DNA of 52,924 nucleotides from an uncultured Bacteroidia bacterium (GCA_903850335.1 CAINLJ010000270.1:1-52924), one strand, 5' to 3'; shown: positions 32,263-41,910, numbered from the stretch's first letter. Program-made: numbers and translations. Notes: a model not told the origin generated them from the letters alone.

Positions 32263-35200
32263 CTTAATGTGGTGCCCTTTGAACATGAGCCTTAACATGG
32301 ATGGGTATACGATCAGTAACAATGGCAAAGCGATTATAAATCCACCAATAACAGCAATTGCAAGAGGTTGATGCAATTGGGCACCAGTACCAATTCCCAT
32401 TGCAATTGGAGACAAAGCGATTATTGCCCCTAATGCAGTCATCAGTTTAGGCCTTAAGCGGGTTGAAATAGCGTAAATAATGGCACGGTCAGTAGTGGAT
32501 ACTTTCAAAGAATGTTCAAACTGTAAAAAAGTAAAGATTGCATTTTCTCCAATAATTCCTATTATCATGATTATTCCCGTGTAGCTTCCAACATTTAGGG
32601 GAGTATTCGTAATATAAAGGGCGATCATGCTTCCGGAAATTCCAAGTGCAGCTATTAAAACAATTAATAATGCGACATGAAACTCTTTAAATAAGAAGAG
32701 CATAGTCGCAAATACAAGCAAAACAGAAGAAATTAATATGATCAGCAATTCGTTAAATGATTTCTGCTGTTCTTCAAATGCACCTCCATAGGTAATATGA
32801 TATCCATGAGGCAGATTGATTTTGGATTGTATTTCATGCTGCAAATCCTTCATCACACCCCCCAGGTCACGATTATTAAGCCGAGCAGTCACCGGAATCA
32901 TAGTCTGTAAATTCTCCCGGTCAATTTCAGCTTTTCCCGGTTCTACACTAATATTTGCGAGTTGGGCAATCGGTTGAAGTTTTCCTTCCGGAAGAAATAT
33001 TGACCCTTTTTTTAACTTTTCAAGCGTGGTGTTTACGGCATCAGGATAAAGCATTCGCACAGATGTTAATTGCTCCTTTTCATAAATACTGCCAACAATA
33101 ATTCCTTCAAGTTGTGTTTGAACCTGATTTTGAAAATCGGAAGGGGTGATGCCTAACAAAGCAAGCTTTTTATGATCTGGCTCAAGGTTTATATAGGGTC
33201 CGGCTACTGTTATTCCGTTAAATACATCCGCAGTACCTTCAATGCCAGAAGTTATCTTTTCTACTTTTCGTGCCAGATCCTGAAGTATATTAACATTGTC
33301 CCCATAGATTTTAATTTCAACAGGCTTTGTCGAACTCATCAGATCTCCTAACATATCTCCAATTACCTGGCCGAAATCTATTTTAAGCGCCGGTTGTGAA
33401 GCTTCCACCTTCCTGCGTATCTCATCTATCACATCCTCAGTGGTTCTTTTTCGGTCCTTCCTAAGCTGGATAAGATAGTCTCCATAATTTGGTTCAGTTA
33501 TAAAGAACCCCATTTGTGTTCCAGTTCTTCTTGAATAGGTCTCTATTTCGTGAACAGAAGGGAAAATCTTTTCAACCTCACGAAGCATCCGGTCTGTTTC
33601 CTGCAACGAAGTTCCCGGTGGTGAGGTATAATCCAGAACAATACTCCCTTCGTCCATCTCAGGAAGAAAACCGGTTTCTAATCGCCCTGAAATAAAGTAA
33701 ATTGAAAAAACCAAAAAAATCATCAACCCAAAACTGAAATAAGGTCTGAATATAAAAAATGAAATCCACTTTCTGCTACTTGTATGAGCCTCCGGATGAG
33801 GTACGGCAACCTTGTTTGTTTTGCCTGATAAGAAAAGGTAGATAACAGGCAATCCAATCCATGTGACTATAAATGAACAAATTAAGGTGATCATCATTGT
33901 GGTTGTCAGGATCTTAAAATAAGCACCGGCAACACCACTCAAAATAACAAATGGCAAAAAGATTACTATTGTACTGATGGACGAGCCAATCATTGCAGGC
34001 AGAAGGAATCCAACTGACCCACTCAACAGCTCTTTTGTTGGCTTTTCGGGAAACTCTTCGTGCGTGCGGTGGATCTGCTCAACAACAACAATTGCGTCAT
34101 CAATTATTAAACCTATACTTGCAGCAATTGCTCCTAAGGTCATAATATTGAAATTATAACCAATCACATATAGAACGACGAGTGTAAGAGATAATGTAAT
34201 TGGTATCGTAATTAGGATAACCGCACTTGATTTTAATGAACGAAGAAAGACAAATGCCACAAGGATAGCCAGTAGAAGACCAATCCAAAGGCTGTCAGTT
34301 ACACTTTTTATTGAATCGTGTACAAAGTCTGCCTGAACATAGTAGGGACTCAACTTCACATCTTTGGGTAAAATTCGGCTGTTTAACTCATCGATTTTTT
34401 TCGATACACCATCGGTAACCTCAATCAGATTTGCGTTTGGTTGCTTAACTACAGCCATAAGTATAGCGCTTTTCCCGTTTGCATTAATCCTTACATACTG
34501 GGTCTGCTCTGCAATTTTTATACTTCCAACATCGTTGAGTCGCAAAACTCTTTTACCGTCATTGCTGATAATCAAGTTTTCGAGCTCATCAAGATTCTGT
34601 ACATTCGCATCGGTAACGGTCAGGTAAAGCCTGTTATAATCCGTTAGATATCCATTACTTGTAATAAAATTGGTCTGACTCAATGCAGTAGTAATTTTTG
34701 CAGGAGTTATTCCTAAGGATGCCATCTTTTGAGGTTTTAGTTCAATATGATACTCCTTTGTCTTACCTCCGATTACCCACACTTCAGCAACACCCATTGC
34801 CTGCGAAAGGAAAGGTTTGATTGTGTAATTGGCAATTTGGTTCAGTTCAATATTACTACGACCCTTTGCTTCAATCACATAACCAATAACCGGGAGAATT
34901 GATGGATTCATCTTTTCTACTGACAGGTTGGTGCCAGTAGGCAAATCATTCTTAATCTGATTTATGGATGATTCAATCTGTTGTTTACTTAAATCAATAT
35001 CTGAATTCCATTCCATAAATGCCGATATTTCACAACTACCCCTGCTCGTTATACTTCTGACTATTTTAAGATTGGGGACTCGTTTAATTGCATTTTCAAG
35101 AGGTTTAGTTACCGTAACCATCATTTTTCCAATGGGTTGCAAACCACTATCCGCAATTATCTTGATTTTAGGAAAAGTTACCTCAGGAAAAAGTGAGGAT

Positions 35201-35292
35201 TGCATACTCGAGTAGCTGTAAATACCGGCAGCGAGTACTATAAACAGAACAACAATTACCGGGTTTTTATGGGAAACGAAAAAATCTCTCAT
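32245..35292 (-). CDS. RND efflux transporter (inner-membrane pump)
   Basis: 1015 residues, within the family's usual size. The membrane topology repeats (12 segments), and the TM4 proton-relay motif is GLIIDDAIVVVEQ with its two Asp. The central family phrase FLPEMDEGSIVLDYTSPPGT is close to that of CzcA/HAE1 pumps. No clear heavy-metal-specific residues can be named, so substrate is left open. It is the last gene of a three-gene - strand operon with the TolC-like and adaptor genes upstream, which gives a complete tripartite efflux system. The 3' end overlaps the convergent FtsX permease gene by 18 bases. Confidence 0.9.
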   Translation of the reverse strand: MRDFFVSHKNPVIVVLFIVLAAGIYSYSSMQSSLFPEVTFPKIKIIADSGLQPIGKMMVTVTKPLENAIKRVPNLKIVRSITSRGSCEISAFMEWNSDIDLSKQQIESSINQIKNDLPTGTNLSVEKMNPSILPVIGYVIEAKGRSNIELNQIANYTIKPFLSQAMGVAEVWVIGGKTKEYHIELKPQKMASLGITPAKITTALSQTNFITSNGYLTDYNRLYLTVTDANVQNLDELENLIISNDGKRVLRLNDVGSIKIAEQTQYVRINANGKSAILMAVVKQPNANLIEVTDGVSKKIDELNSRILPKDVKLSPYYVQADFVHDSIKSVTDSLWIGLLLAILVAFVFLRSLKSSAVILITIPITLSLTLVVLYVIGYNFNIMTLGAIAASIGLIIDDAIVVVEQIHRTHEEFPEKPTKELLSGSVGFLLPAMIGSSISTIVIFLPFVILSGVAGAYFKILTTTMMITLICSFIVTWIGLPVIYLFLSGKTNKVAVPHPEAHTSSRKWISFFIFRPYFSFGLMIFLVFSIYFISGRLETGFLPEMDEGSIVLDYTSPPGTSLQETDRMLREVEKIFPSVHEIETYSRRTGTQMGFFITEPNYGDYLIQLRKDRKRTTEDVIDEIRRKVEASQPALKIDFGQVIGDMLGDLMSSTKPVEIKIYGDNVNILQDLARKVEKITSGIEGTADVFNGITVAGPYINLEPDHKKLALLGITPSDFQNQVQTQLEGIIVGSIYEKEQLTSVRMLYPDAVNTTLEKLKKGSIFLPEGKLQPIAQLANISVEPGKAEIDRENLQTMIPVTARLNNRDLGGVMKDLQHEIQSKINLPHGYHITYGGAFEEQQKSFNELLIILISSVLLVFATMLFLFKEFHVALLIVLIAALGISGSMIALYITNTPLNVGSYTGIIMIIGIIGENAIFTFLQFEHSLKVSTTDRAIIYAISTRLRPKLMTALGAIIALSPIAMGIGTGAQLHQPLAIAVIGGFIIALPLLLIVYPSMLRLMFKGHHIKLKDGF

Positions 35293-35296
35293 CGGG

Positions 35297-36217
35297 TCAG
35301 TGTTGAATGATATTTACAAATGCTGTATCAGATAACCCGTAATTTCCCTTGTTAATAATTCTGTCTTTTAATGAAAAAACAGGTGAAATTATTTCTATTT
35401 TATTACCTGCTGTAATACCTGGTTTAATTGCAGTTCTTACGGCTGTTGTATCATCAATTAACTTCATTACCCAGAAATTCTCCATCGTTTCGTCTGACAA
35501 GACGGATAATTTGTCGATGATCTGCGCCGTTATTTTTGAGCTTTTGGTAATCTGAACCTGAACCGACAGATTTTCGGGTAATACCGAATTGACAATTGGT
35601 TTGATGATAAAGCTTTGTGTCTGTGAAACAGGATCAACCGTGGAAAGCCTCCCGGTAATAGTTCCTTCAAGAACCGTAGAATCAGGCAGAAAGATAGTGC
35701 ATTTTTTGCCTGTAACCGCATATTTATTTTGCTCAAAGGGTACATTCAGAACAAACACGAAGCTGTTTTGTACCGCCACAATACCTAACTGCTCCCCATC
35801 ACTGACATAATCATTTACCTGTTTATTGGCCTCAATGATAACCCCGGAAGTTGGCGATGTGATAGCAAGGCTTCCCTTAAAATTCAAAGTTGAATCTTGT
35901 TGAACATATTTGCTCAATGCATCGCCTTCCTTAGTTTTAAGTTCATAGATGGGTTGCCCGATTTTAACAATATCACCCGGGTTAATAAATGATTTGCAGA
36001 TATAACCGTTTACATTGGATTTAATAATGTTTTTGCGCTGGTAAACTGAAACAGCATTAAAGCTAACCACATCACTTATTGGCGTGATTTCTATATTGGT
36101 TACTGTTACAGGAGTTGATACCCTTACCGGTTCGTCTGACTTGTTTGAGCTATTATTGCCACAACTCAGCAGTTGAAAACTTAACAGGGCTCCCAAAATA
36201 ATTTTGATATGGCTCAT
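35297..36217 (-). CDS. Periplasmic adaptor (membrane fusion protein) lipoprotein of the RND system
   Basis: 306 residues. The signal peptide ends in the lipobox LLSC at C19, so it is likely lipid-anchored. The biotinyl-lipoyl hairpin region (GYICKSFINPGDIVKIGQPIYEL, with SPTSGVIIEANKQVNDYVSDGEQLG after it) and a beta-barrel/membrane-proximal C-terminal region are typical of HlyD/AcrA family adaptors. It is shorter than AcrA (about 400 residues) and has little alpha-helical hairpin, a common trait of CzcB-type or Bacteroidota adaptors. It overlaps the upstream TolC-type gene by 4 bases and lies 4 bases before the pump gene. Confidence 0.9.
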   Translation of the reverse strand: MSHIKIILGALLSFQLLSCGNNSSNKSDEPVRVSTPVTVTNIEITPISDVVSFNAVSVYQRKNIIKSNVNGYICKSFINPGDIVKIGQPIYELKTKEGDALSKYVQQDSTLNFKGSLAITSPTSGVIIEANKQVNDYVSDGEQLGIVAVQNSFVFVLNVPFEQNKYAVTGKKCTIFLPDSTVLEGTITGRLSTVDPVSQTQSFIIKPIVNSVLPENLSVQVQITKSSKITAQIIDKLSVLSDETMENFWVMKLIDDTTAVRTAIKPGITAGNKIEIISPVFSLKDRIINKGNYGLSDTAFVNIIQH

Positions 36218-37449
36218 TTGAGGTAATTCAATTGATTAATAATTTGCATACGGTTCATTTCCGAAAGGAGGCAGGTAATTTTAGTGGATGTATAATTATT
36301 GAAAACCGTTGAAAAATCAAGAAACCGAACTAAGCCCTTCTCTAATTCAAGATGATATAACTCAAGCAACTTATCCTGTTGCGATAATTGATTTTTAATC
36401 TCAAGAATCAAATTATCAGTTAATTTAAGCTGATTGGTCAGTTGGTCAAACTGTAGCTTGTATTGCGAAGAATAAAACCGCCGATAATAAATCCGGGTAT
36501 TCTCAGACAGACTAAGTTTTTTGTATTGCAATTTACGTTGTTTTCCGTCGTAAATGGGAATTGCCAGGTTGACACCTACACTTCCTCCGAGATTATGTGG
36601 TATGTTTTCAGGCGCAATTGCATTGACTCCTGCATCTGCAAATATATTTACCCGGGGCCTGTAACTAAGGTCAATCAACTGCCTGCTGTTAATATTTTTA
36701 AGACTGTCTATCCTGAATTGAGCCATTAATGGTGAACTTTCAGGATTAAAAACATTTTGGACAGTAAGTTCAGGATTAATCAGCTTAACTTGATCGTGTT
36801 GATCATTGATTCCGCAAATGAAGTTAAGTAAGGCAATATCATTTGCTAACTGAATTGACGACTGCGACATAACAATCTTCTGGGAAGTAATCATGACCTG
36901 AAGGTTCAAAAGATCAGTAATCTGGTATACACCCTTGTCAACAAGTGCCCTGATCGTTTTTAATTCCCGTGTAAGGAGCTCTAGTACAGATTGATTAAAT
37001 TGATTCTGGCTAAAATCCGTAAAGGCTGTAAGATATTGTGCAGTAATACTTTTCTTAAGGTCAATTAAAGTTATTTTTTCATTAATCCGAAGAGTCTGGT
37101 TAACAAGATCAAGGGATTGAAGCTGCCCGTTAATCATCTTCCTATTAAACAAGGACTTCGTGACATTCACTACAGCAGAATAATTTCCACCATTTGTAAT
37201 GGCATCATCATAACCATAACCAGATCCTCCCGGAAAATATGTCGCCTGGGTCAGCTGATTTACCTGAGGCTTATATGATGCGATTAATAGCAGACTGTCA
37301 AACTTCGCAGACAACTTTTGATTATTAAAATCATAAAGTAAGGGACTATTTTTTAAGGCGGTATTAATATAACTATCAAGCGTTTGAGCATCAACCTTAG
37401 AGAAAAAAAGTGAGGCCAGTATCAGAGTAAACCAAAGCTCTTTTAACAT
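36214..37449 (-). CDS. TolC-family outer-membrane efflux protein
   Basis: 411 residues with an N-terminal signal peptide (LWFTLILASLFFSKVDAQ). The coiled-coil repeats (LLNLQVMITSQKIVMSQSS, LKLTDNLILEIKNQLSQQDKL) and the family pattern SYRPRVNIFADAG and GVNLAIPIYDGKQRKLQ identify an outer-membrane efflux channel of the TolC/OEP family. It is the first gene of the tripartite efflux operon. The divergent gap of 187 bases upstream (37450-37636) holds the promoters for it and for the barrel gene on the other strand. Confidence 0.9.
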   Translation of the reverse strand: MLKELWFTLILASLFFSKVDAQTLDSYINTALKNSPLLYDFNNQKLSAKFDSLLLIASYKPQVNQLTQATYFPGGSGYGYDDAITNGGNYSAVVNVTKSLFNRKMINGQLQSLDLVNQTLRINEKITLIDLKKSITAQYLTAFTDFSQNQFNQSVLELLTRELKTIRALVDKGVYQITDLLNLQVMITSQKIVMSQSSIQLANDIALLNFICGINDQHDQVKLINPELTVQNVFNPESSPLMAQFRIDSLKNINSRQLIDLSYRPRVNIFADAGVNAIAPENIPHNLGGSVGVNLAIPIYDGKQRKLQYKKLSLSENTRIYYRRFYSSQYKLQFDQLTNQLKLTDNLILEIKNQLSQQDKLLELYHLELEKGLVRFLDFSTVFNNYTSTKITCLLSEMNRMQIINQLNYLK

Positions 37450-37593
37450 CTTTTCTTGTGGGTAATTAAGTAATATTTAACATGGGTAAAGATAAAAATA
37501 TATTATTGTTGTTCCAGTTTTACTTCTACCTTTTTCGCTTTGATTTGCCATTAATCCAGCCATGAATTAAAGGTTTCAACTATTATTGAATTA

Positions 37594-37601
37594 TATTTTT
37601 G
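37594..37601 (+). promoter_or_regulatory. Candidate Bacteroidota -7 box
   Basis: TATTTTTG matches the TAnnTTTG -7 consensus, with TTTC at 37574-37577 as a poor upstream box at a short spacing of 16. It is 35 bases before the ATG at 37637, inside the divergent 37450-37636 gap. Beyond AT-rich sequence I see nothing else in that gap. Confidence 0.35.
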
Positions 37602-37636
37602 TATTCTTGCATCTAAATCAACTTACGCGGTAATTC

Positions 37637-38389
37637 ATGAAAAAATTAATATTTTATTTGTTTTTTTTGAATATCAACTTAGCAGCAAGTGCTCAGGAAC
37701 AGAATATAAGTGAATTTAAGCCTTCAAACATAGTTAAGTTTCTACCCTTATCCCTTCCATTCAACTCAATATCCTTTGAATACGAGCGGATGATAAGCGC
37801 TAAAAACTCAATTAGTATGGAGATTGGTATCCCTGATAAGAAATCTATTATCGGAAAATACGGAATACCAATAAATTCAGATCTAAAAACGGCTGAATTC
37901 AGCGTTTCCGCTTTGCGGGGTGCCTTTCGTCATTATACTGGCAAGAAGTCGCTTCCCAAAGGCTTCTATATAGAACCATACTTCAAATATCAACATCTGG
38001 AAGGAAAGGCAAGCATCGATGGAGTTGATAACCAAGGAGATAACTATTCAGGCAAATCAGATATTAACTTCAATACAATAAACATCGGTTGCCAGTTAGG
38101 TTTTCAGTTTTTAATTGCAAAAAGAATAAGTCTGGATTTGTACTTTTTAGGACTTGAAGGCGGCCTCATAAACGGAAATATTACGACAACACCAACTTCA
38201 TATACTGAATATGACCCAATTATTCTTGGTGTTTTGAAAAATGTTATCGATCAAAAAATTTCAGAGGCACCGTCAATTATAAGAAATAATGTCTCTACAA
38301 CAGTTACTCAAAATTCAATTTTGCTAAAGGCACACAATGTACCATATCCATGGTATAGAGGTGGTATAAGTATTGGTTTTGTGTTTTGA
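37637..38389 (+). CDS. Outer-membrane beta-barrel protein of unknown function (DUF3575-like)
   Basis: 250 residues with a cleavable signal peptide ending at ASAQEQ. Alternating hydrophobic strands, an aromatic C-terminal strand ending in GISIGFVF, and glycine-rich turns point to a small outer-membrane barrel. The opening segment (KFLPLSLPFNSISFEYERMIS) resembles DUF3575-type barrels. It is a single gene between the efflux operon (divergent) and the cytochrome operon (convergent), with no obvious partner. Family membership is tentative. Confidence 0.7.
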   Translation: MKKLIFYLFFLNINLAASAQEQNISEFKPSNIVKFLPLSLPFNSISFEYERMISAKNSISMEIGIPDKKSIIGKYGIPINSDLKTAEFSVSALRGAFRHYTGKKSLPKGFYIEPYFKYQHLEGKASIDGVDNQGDNYSGKSDINFNTINIGCQLGFQFLIAKRISLDLYFLGLEGGLINGNITTTPTSYTEYDPIILGVLKNVIDQKISEAPSIIRNNVSTTVTQNSILLKAHNVPYPWYRGGISIGFVF

Positions 38390-38461
38390 CCGGATAAATA
38401 TTTTTGGCGCTGACAATCTAGAGTAAATTGATTTTTAAGTAATTATATATCAATAATTTAA

Positions 38462-38485
38462 AATAGATTACTTCGTTAATCTATT
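38462..38485 (-). terminator. Probable terminator hairpin of the cytochrome operon
   Basis: AATAGATTA (38462-38470) and TAATCTATT (38477-38485) form a perfect 9-base stem around a six-base loop. Read on the - strand the stem is followed by a T/A-rich run. It overlaps the stop codon of the last gene of the - strand operon. The AT-rich stem is weak, so it is only a candidate. Confidence 0.45.
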
Positions 38486-38915
38486 CAGGAACAGAATTAA
38501 TGATCTGAATATCCATTAACATACCTGAACACCGTCCTTTAAATGTAGCCTTTGAGCCAGTTTTAATAGTTTTAAGTCTTGAAGCAAAACTTAAAACATC
38601 AGCGCTATCCACTGTACAGCTAACTCCTTCCATAACATCTTCAAGGCTGTAGACAATACTCTGATTATCAAGCGTTCTTATACCTTTGATTTCACCTGTG
38701 ACAGAAATTGCCTTATCAAGGTACTTAGCATTGGCAGAAGTTTCGTCTTTTTTAAATTCTGATATCAGCTGTTTTGCATCAAGCGAATAGATTGCCTTTT
38801 CGGTTGCAACATTCCTTCTGGGCATATTGAACATGTAGAATATTGTCGAAAATGCCAGAATAAGTCCAAACAGAAATAACCATAATACTATTCGGATTGC
38901 TTTTTTCTTGCTCAT
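38481..38915 (-). CDS. OB-fold (tRNA_anti-like) membrane-anchored protein
   Basis: 144 residues. One N-terminal hydrophobic segment (IVLWLFLFGLILAFSTIFYMF) serves as anchor or signal. The rest fits the tRNA_anti-like OB-fold family of Bacteroidota (YLDKAISVTGEIKGI, then VSCTVDS and GSKATFKGRCSGMLMDI). It is the last gene of the cytochrome/YceI operon, 11 bases after yceI-like. Members of this family are usually periplasmic, and their ligands are not known. Confidence 0.75.
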   Translation of the reverse strand: MSKKKAIRIVLWLFLFGLILAFSTIFYMFNMPRRNVATEKAIYSLDAKQLISEFKKDETSANAKYLDKAISVTGEIKGIRTLDNQSIVYSLEDVMEGVSCTVDSADVLSFASRLKTIKTGSKATFKGRCSGMLMDIQIINSVPE

Positions 38916-38926
38916 CTTTAGAACTG

Positions 38927-39472
38927 TTATTGGTATGGGGTATAGGTAGCCTCAATGTCAATTGTAACTTCTTTGGCGATTTTTTCTCTTACTGCTGATG
39001 GAATTTGAATACCATAAGACTCTGGAATAACCTTAACCTCTGCTGATGCCATAATTTTACCTTTCGCAGGCGTAATCCGGGCCTTAAAGCTCACTTCGTT
39101 AGTAATCCCGTGTATTGTCAATGCGCCTTTAATATCGGCGATAACCGACTTATCACTCTTCCAGTCAACAGGAGAAACAATCTGACCGGCAAAAGCAGCC
39201 TTTGGAAATTTACCTGACTCCATATAATTTTCATTAAAGTGTTCTTCCATAAGTGCCCGGCGAAATTTAAACGAGGTTGTCAGAACCGAAAATTTGACAA
39301 TATTCTTACTAATATCCAAAACTGTTGTGGCCTGTCGGGATTCAGCAATAATATCTTCAACAGGAGTAGAAGAGTTAAATTTGATTTTTGCATCCTTTGT
39401 AATAAAAAGATTCTGCGCCACTGCAGACATGCAGAATAGACTTATTACTAATGATATAAGTAATTTATTCAT
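38927..39472 (-). CDS. YceI-family periplasmic protein
   Basis: 181 residues with a signal peptide ending at SAVAQN. It has the YceI lipocalin-like pattern: KIKFNSSTPVEDIIAESRQ, FRRALMEEHFNENYMES, FPKAAFAGQI and GALTIHGITNEVSF. YceI proteins bind polyisoprenoid or amphiphilic ligands in the periplasm. It is in an operon with the DUF5777 barrel upstream and the OB-fold protein downstream. The link between YceI and a cytochrome/DUF5777 operon recurs in Bacteroidota in my recollection. Polyisoprenoid binding also touches the prenoid theme of the large cluster, but the two loci are separate. Confidence 0.9.
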   Translation of the reverse strand: MNKLLISLVISLFCMSAVAQNLFITKDAKIKFNSSTPVEDIIAESRQATTVLDISKNIVKFSVLTTSFKFRRALMEEHFNENYMESGKFPKAAFAGQIVSPVDWKSDKSVIADIKGALTIHGITNEVSFKARITPAKGKIMASAEVKVIPESYGIQIPSAVREKIAKEVTIDIEATYTPYQ

Positions 39473-39482
39473 ATAAATTTAT

Positions 39483-40394
39483 TTAGTCGTTAAATGAAAA
39501 AACTCTGGAAATATTGAATCCTAGGTGAATTCCCCCATCACTCCATGATCCTGTAGTTTTTCCAATGAAACCCCCTTCACGCATTGCCTGGGCATTTGTA
39601 ATCATAATCTGAAATACGTGTCCACCGGTCTCTATATCGATACCAACAGAAAGAGGATTGTAATACTTTGTAGGAGTAGGAACTGATTGGTTTATTGCAT
39701 TTTGATTGCCACGATAGACATAAAAATATTCAATATTTAAAGAAATGCGTTTGGACAATTTGTAACGCCCTCCGAAGCCTGCACAGAAAAGATCGTTCTT
39801 TTCGACTTCCTGTGGTACCAGATTACGGTGTACAAAGGTTGGTGATAACTGTAATGATAAGTGCTCATTAAATTTTCTGGCTATCAAAAGTTGTTGAACA
39901 AACGACATTCTTGAAGTGAAATTTTTATTCATTGCAACATTATAGTTTACACCAATGACCTCTGTGCTTGCTAAATAAGACAGATGAACCGGCATGTTTT
40001 TTGCTCCACTGCTTTGTCTTAATAACGATACTTTCGCAAATGCATCTGCCGTCTTTTCATAGGTGCTTCGGCCGATTCCTGCTTCAAGCCAATCGTTTAT
40101 ACCATATTCCAATGCTAAATGAATGGTTCCCTGATCAAGTCCCCAAAAATTGTAAGATCCTGTATTAAATTCACCAAACCTGTGCGAAACCCTAAACTCG
40201 AGTTGATTTTTCTTCATTCGTTCAACAGAATGACCGTTTACAACTCTGGTTGACTTAAAAGTAGCAGTCGCATAAGTGATTTGAGGCTTGACAGATTTAT
40301 TCATCAATGAGTCAAGGTCTTGTGCAGATGCCAGACTTGATTTACCAAAAATTACAAAAAGAATAAATGTAAATGTTAATAATCTCTTTTTCAT
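39483..40394 (-). CDS. DUF5777-family outer-membrane beta-barrel protein
   Basis: 303 residues with a signal peptide (TFILFVIFGKSSLASAQ). The motifs TYATATFKSTRVVNGHSVE, NQLEFRVSHRFGEFN, GLDQGTIHLALEYGINDW and the C-terminal FNISRVFSFND identify the DUF5777 barrel family, which is nearly always near c-type cytochromes and YceI in Bacteroidota. It is 4 bases after the 129-residue cytochrome gene. Function is unknown; it may be an outer-membrane partner of the cytochromes. Confidence 0.85.
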   Translation of the reverse strand: MKKRLLTFTFILFVIFGKSSLASAQDLDSLMNKSVKPQITYATATFKSTRVVNGHSVERMKKNQLEFRVSHRFGEFNTGSYNFWGLDQGTIHLALEYGINDWLEAGIGRSTYEKTADAFAKVSLLRQSSGAKNMPVHLSYLASTEVIGVNYNVAMNKNFTSRMSFVQQLLIARKFNEHLSLQLSPTFVHRNLVPQEVEKNDLFCAGFGGRYKLSKRISLNIEYFYVYRGNQNAINQSVPTPTKYYNPLSVGIDIETGGHVFQIMITNAQAMREGGFIGKTTGSWSDGGIHLGFNISRVFSFND

Positions 40395-40398
40395 AGCG

Positions 40399-40788
40399 TT
40401 AGTTGTTTAATGTTCCTCTCTTGATCCAAAGTTTGATCGTATTGATTTCACAAGGTGTTAACTGGCCTCCATTTAGTGGCATTGCATAATATCCTGATGT
40501 ATGTTGAATTGTACCAACCAGCTTACCATTGTCTGCGAAAAATTTAACATCCGGATAATCCTGAAGTCTTATTCCAGAGCCACTGCCTGCGGCATGAGCA
40601 TTCGAATGACAGGAGTAACAGTTGGACAGAAGAATTGGTTTGACTTGGGCACTAAAGTTAGTCACGGTAGTATCACAAGGTGTAACCTCACCTGGCTTTC
40701 CTAAGAGGGCTTCTTCACTATCGTAGTAACATCCTGCCAGACAATATGTCAGGATTAATGTAATAAAAGGTAAAAAATAGTTTTTCAT
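40399..40788 (-). CDS. Monohaem c-type cytochrome lipoprotein
   Basis: 129 residues. The lipobox LAGC (C19) follows a hydrophobic signal, so it is a lipoprotein. A single haem motif CYSCH is followed by MPLNGG, whose Met is a candidate axial ligand, and by CEINTIKLWIKRG, the standard C-terminus of this cytochrome family in Bacteroidota. It lies 10 bases after the triple-haem gene. It probably passes electrons at the periplasmic face of a membrane. Confidence 0.85.
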   Translation of the reverse strand: MKNYFLPFITLILTYCLAGCYYDSEEALLGKPGEVTPCDTTVTNFSAQVKPILLSNCYSCHSNAHAAGSGSGIRLQDYPDVKFFADNGKLVGTIQHTSGYYAMPLNGGQLTPCEINTIKLWIKRGTLNN

Positions 40789-40798
40789 GATTTATAAG

Positions 40799-41797
40799 TT
40801 AATTCTGTAACTCGCCGGAGGCTTTCCATAGTTCAAGCTGTCGTAATTCGCAATCTGTGATATGACCTCCGGGAGGCATTTGTAATGTAATGCCCTGAAC
40901 GGCTTTCAAAATAGATCCATTGTCGAGGTTGGCCTTAACCGATGCATAACTATCCAATAACACACCTTTATTTGCATTACTTCCGCTGTGACATGACACA
41001 CAATTGTTTGACATTATTAGTGAAATCTGTTTCTGATAGGTAACTACTCCTGTGGTATCGCATGAGGAAGCACAAGTTCCATTTTGTGCACCGTTTTTAA
41101 TCCAATTGTAAATACTATCTTTTTGAGCTGTATTTAATTTGGTGTATGAATTTGGTGGCATATTATTATTGGCAACTGCCGTGTATAACCTGCTGGAATT
41201 TGGAGATCCTGCTTTGACAAGGTTTGTCATAACCGAGGCATAACTCGTGATATTGTAACCATCACGATGGGTAGTCTGGTCATGACAACCTGTTGTTCCA
41301 CAAGAGGATAATAAGACTGGTAAAATATCCCGCTGGAAACAAACCACATCTCCGGTTCCTGAAGATGACCCTCCTTTACCCCCATTGCCAGGTAAAACCG
41401 GAGTCGTAGTTGCACACATCGTATTTTTAGCACCCTGATCAATCCAAACCCTGATAAGGATCCGTTCATTTTCGGATAAGGCACCGTCCGGAGGCATTAA
41501 CTGCGTAAAGCCCTTTCCAGTAATAGCCTTGTAGGCAATGCTTTTTTGAGCATCATAAGGCGTTACAGAACTGAAAATAGAATTGTAGTCGTAAAAGCCA
41601 AAGCCCCCTTTGGATTTGCTTTGACTATGACAGGTTGCACATTTATTTAAGAATATGGGTTCTATCTCTGTATTATAACATACCGGGGTCATCGTATTGA
41701 CATTGAGACCCTCGTGACGGCATTGAACCAAAATTAACGGCAAAGTGAGACCAAGTATTACATGCACAAAAATTTGAACAGTTTTTCCACCCTTCAT
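40799..41797 (-). CDS. Triple-domain c-type cytochrome lipoprotein
   Basis: 332 residues, with a lipobox LVQC near residue 26. Three haem domains each pair a binding motif with a downstream MPP: CATCH with MPPDG, CGTTGCH with MPPNS and CVSCH with MPPGG. The middle motif is CX4CH rather than CXXCH, as is known in some Bacteroidota. A Gly/Ser-rich linker (GNGGKGGSSSGTG) joins the first two domains. It is the first gene of a five-gene - strand operon running down to 38481. No oxidase or reductase gene is nearby, so its partner is not known. Confidence 0.9.
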   Translation of the reverse strand: MKGGKTVQIFVHVILGLTLPLILVQCRHEGLNVNTMTPVCYNTEIEPIFLNKCATCHSQSKSKGGFGFYDYNSIFSSVTPYDAQKSIAYKAITGKGFTQLMPPDGALSENERILIRVWIDQGAKNTMCATTTPVLPGNGGKGGSSSGTGDVVCFQRDILPVLLSSCGTTGCHDQTTHRDGYNITSYASVMTNLVKAGSPNSSRLYTAVANNNMPPNSYTKLNTAQKDSIYNWIKNGAQNGTCASSCDTTGVVTYQKQISLIMSNNCVSCHSGSNANKGVLLDSYASVKANLDNGSILKAVQGITLQMPPGGHITDCELRQLELWKASGELQN

Positions 41798-41910
41798 ATA
41801 CTAAGTTTTACTTTATATTGTTGATGAATGCAATTAGATAATGGTTGCAAAGGTTCAAAATAAATATTGAATCAAGCAAATATTAATCGATTCATTTATA
41901 CTAAAATACT

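Noticed and set aside
37450-37636. Small RNA or tRNA gene in the divergent gap
   Set aside because: No cloverleaf, conserved tRNA boxes or strong hairpin is visible; the gap is AT-rich and probably only holds promoters.
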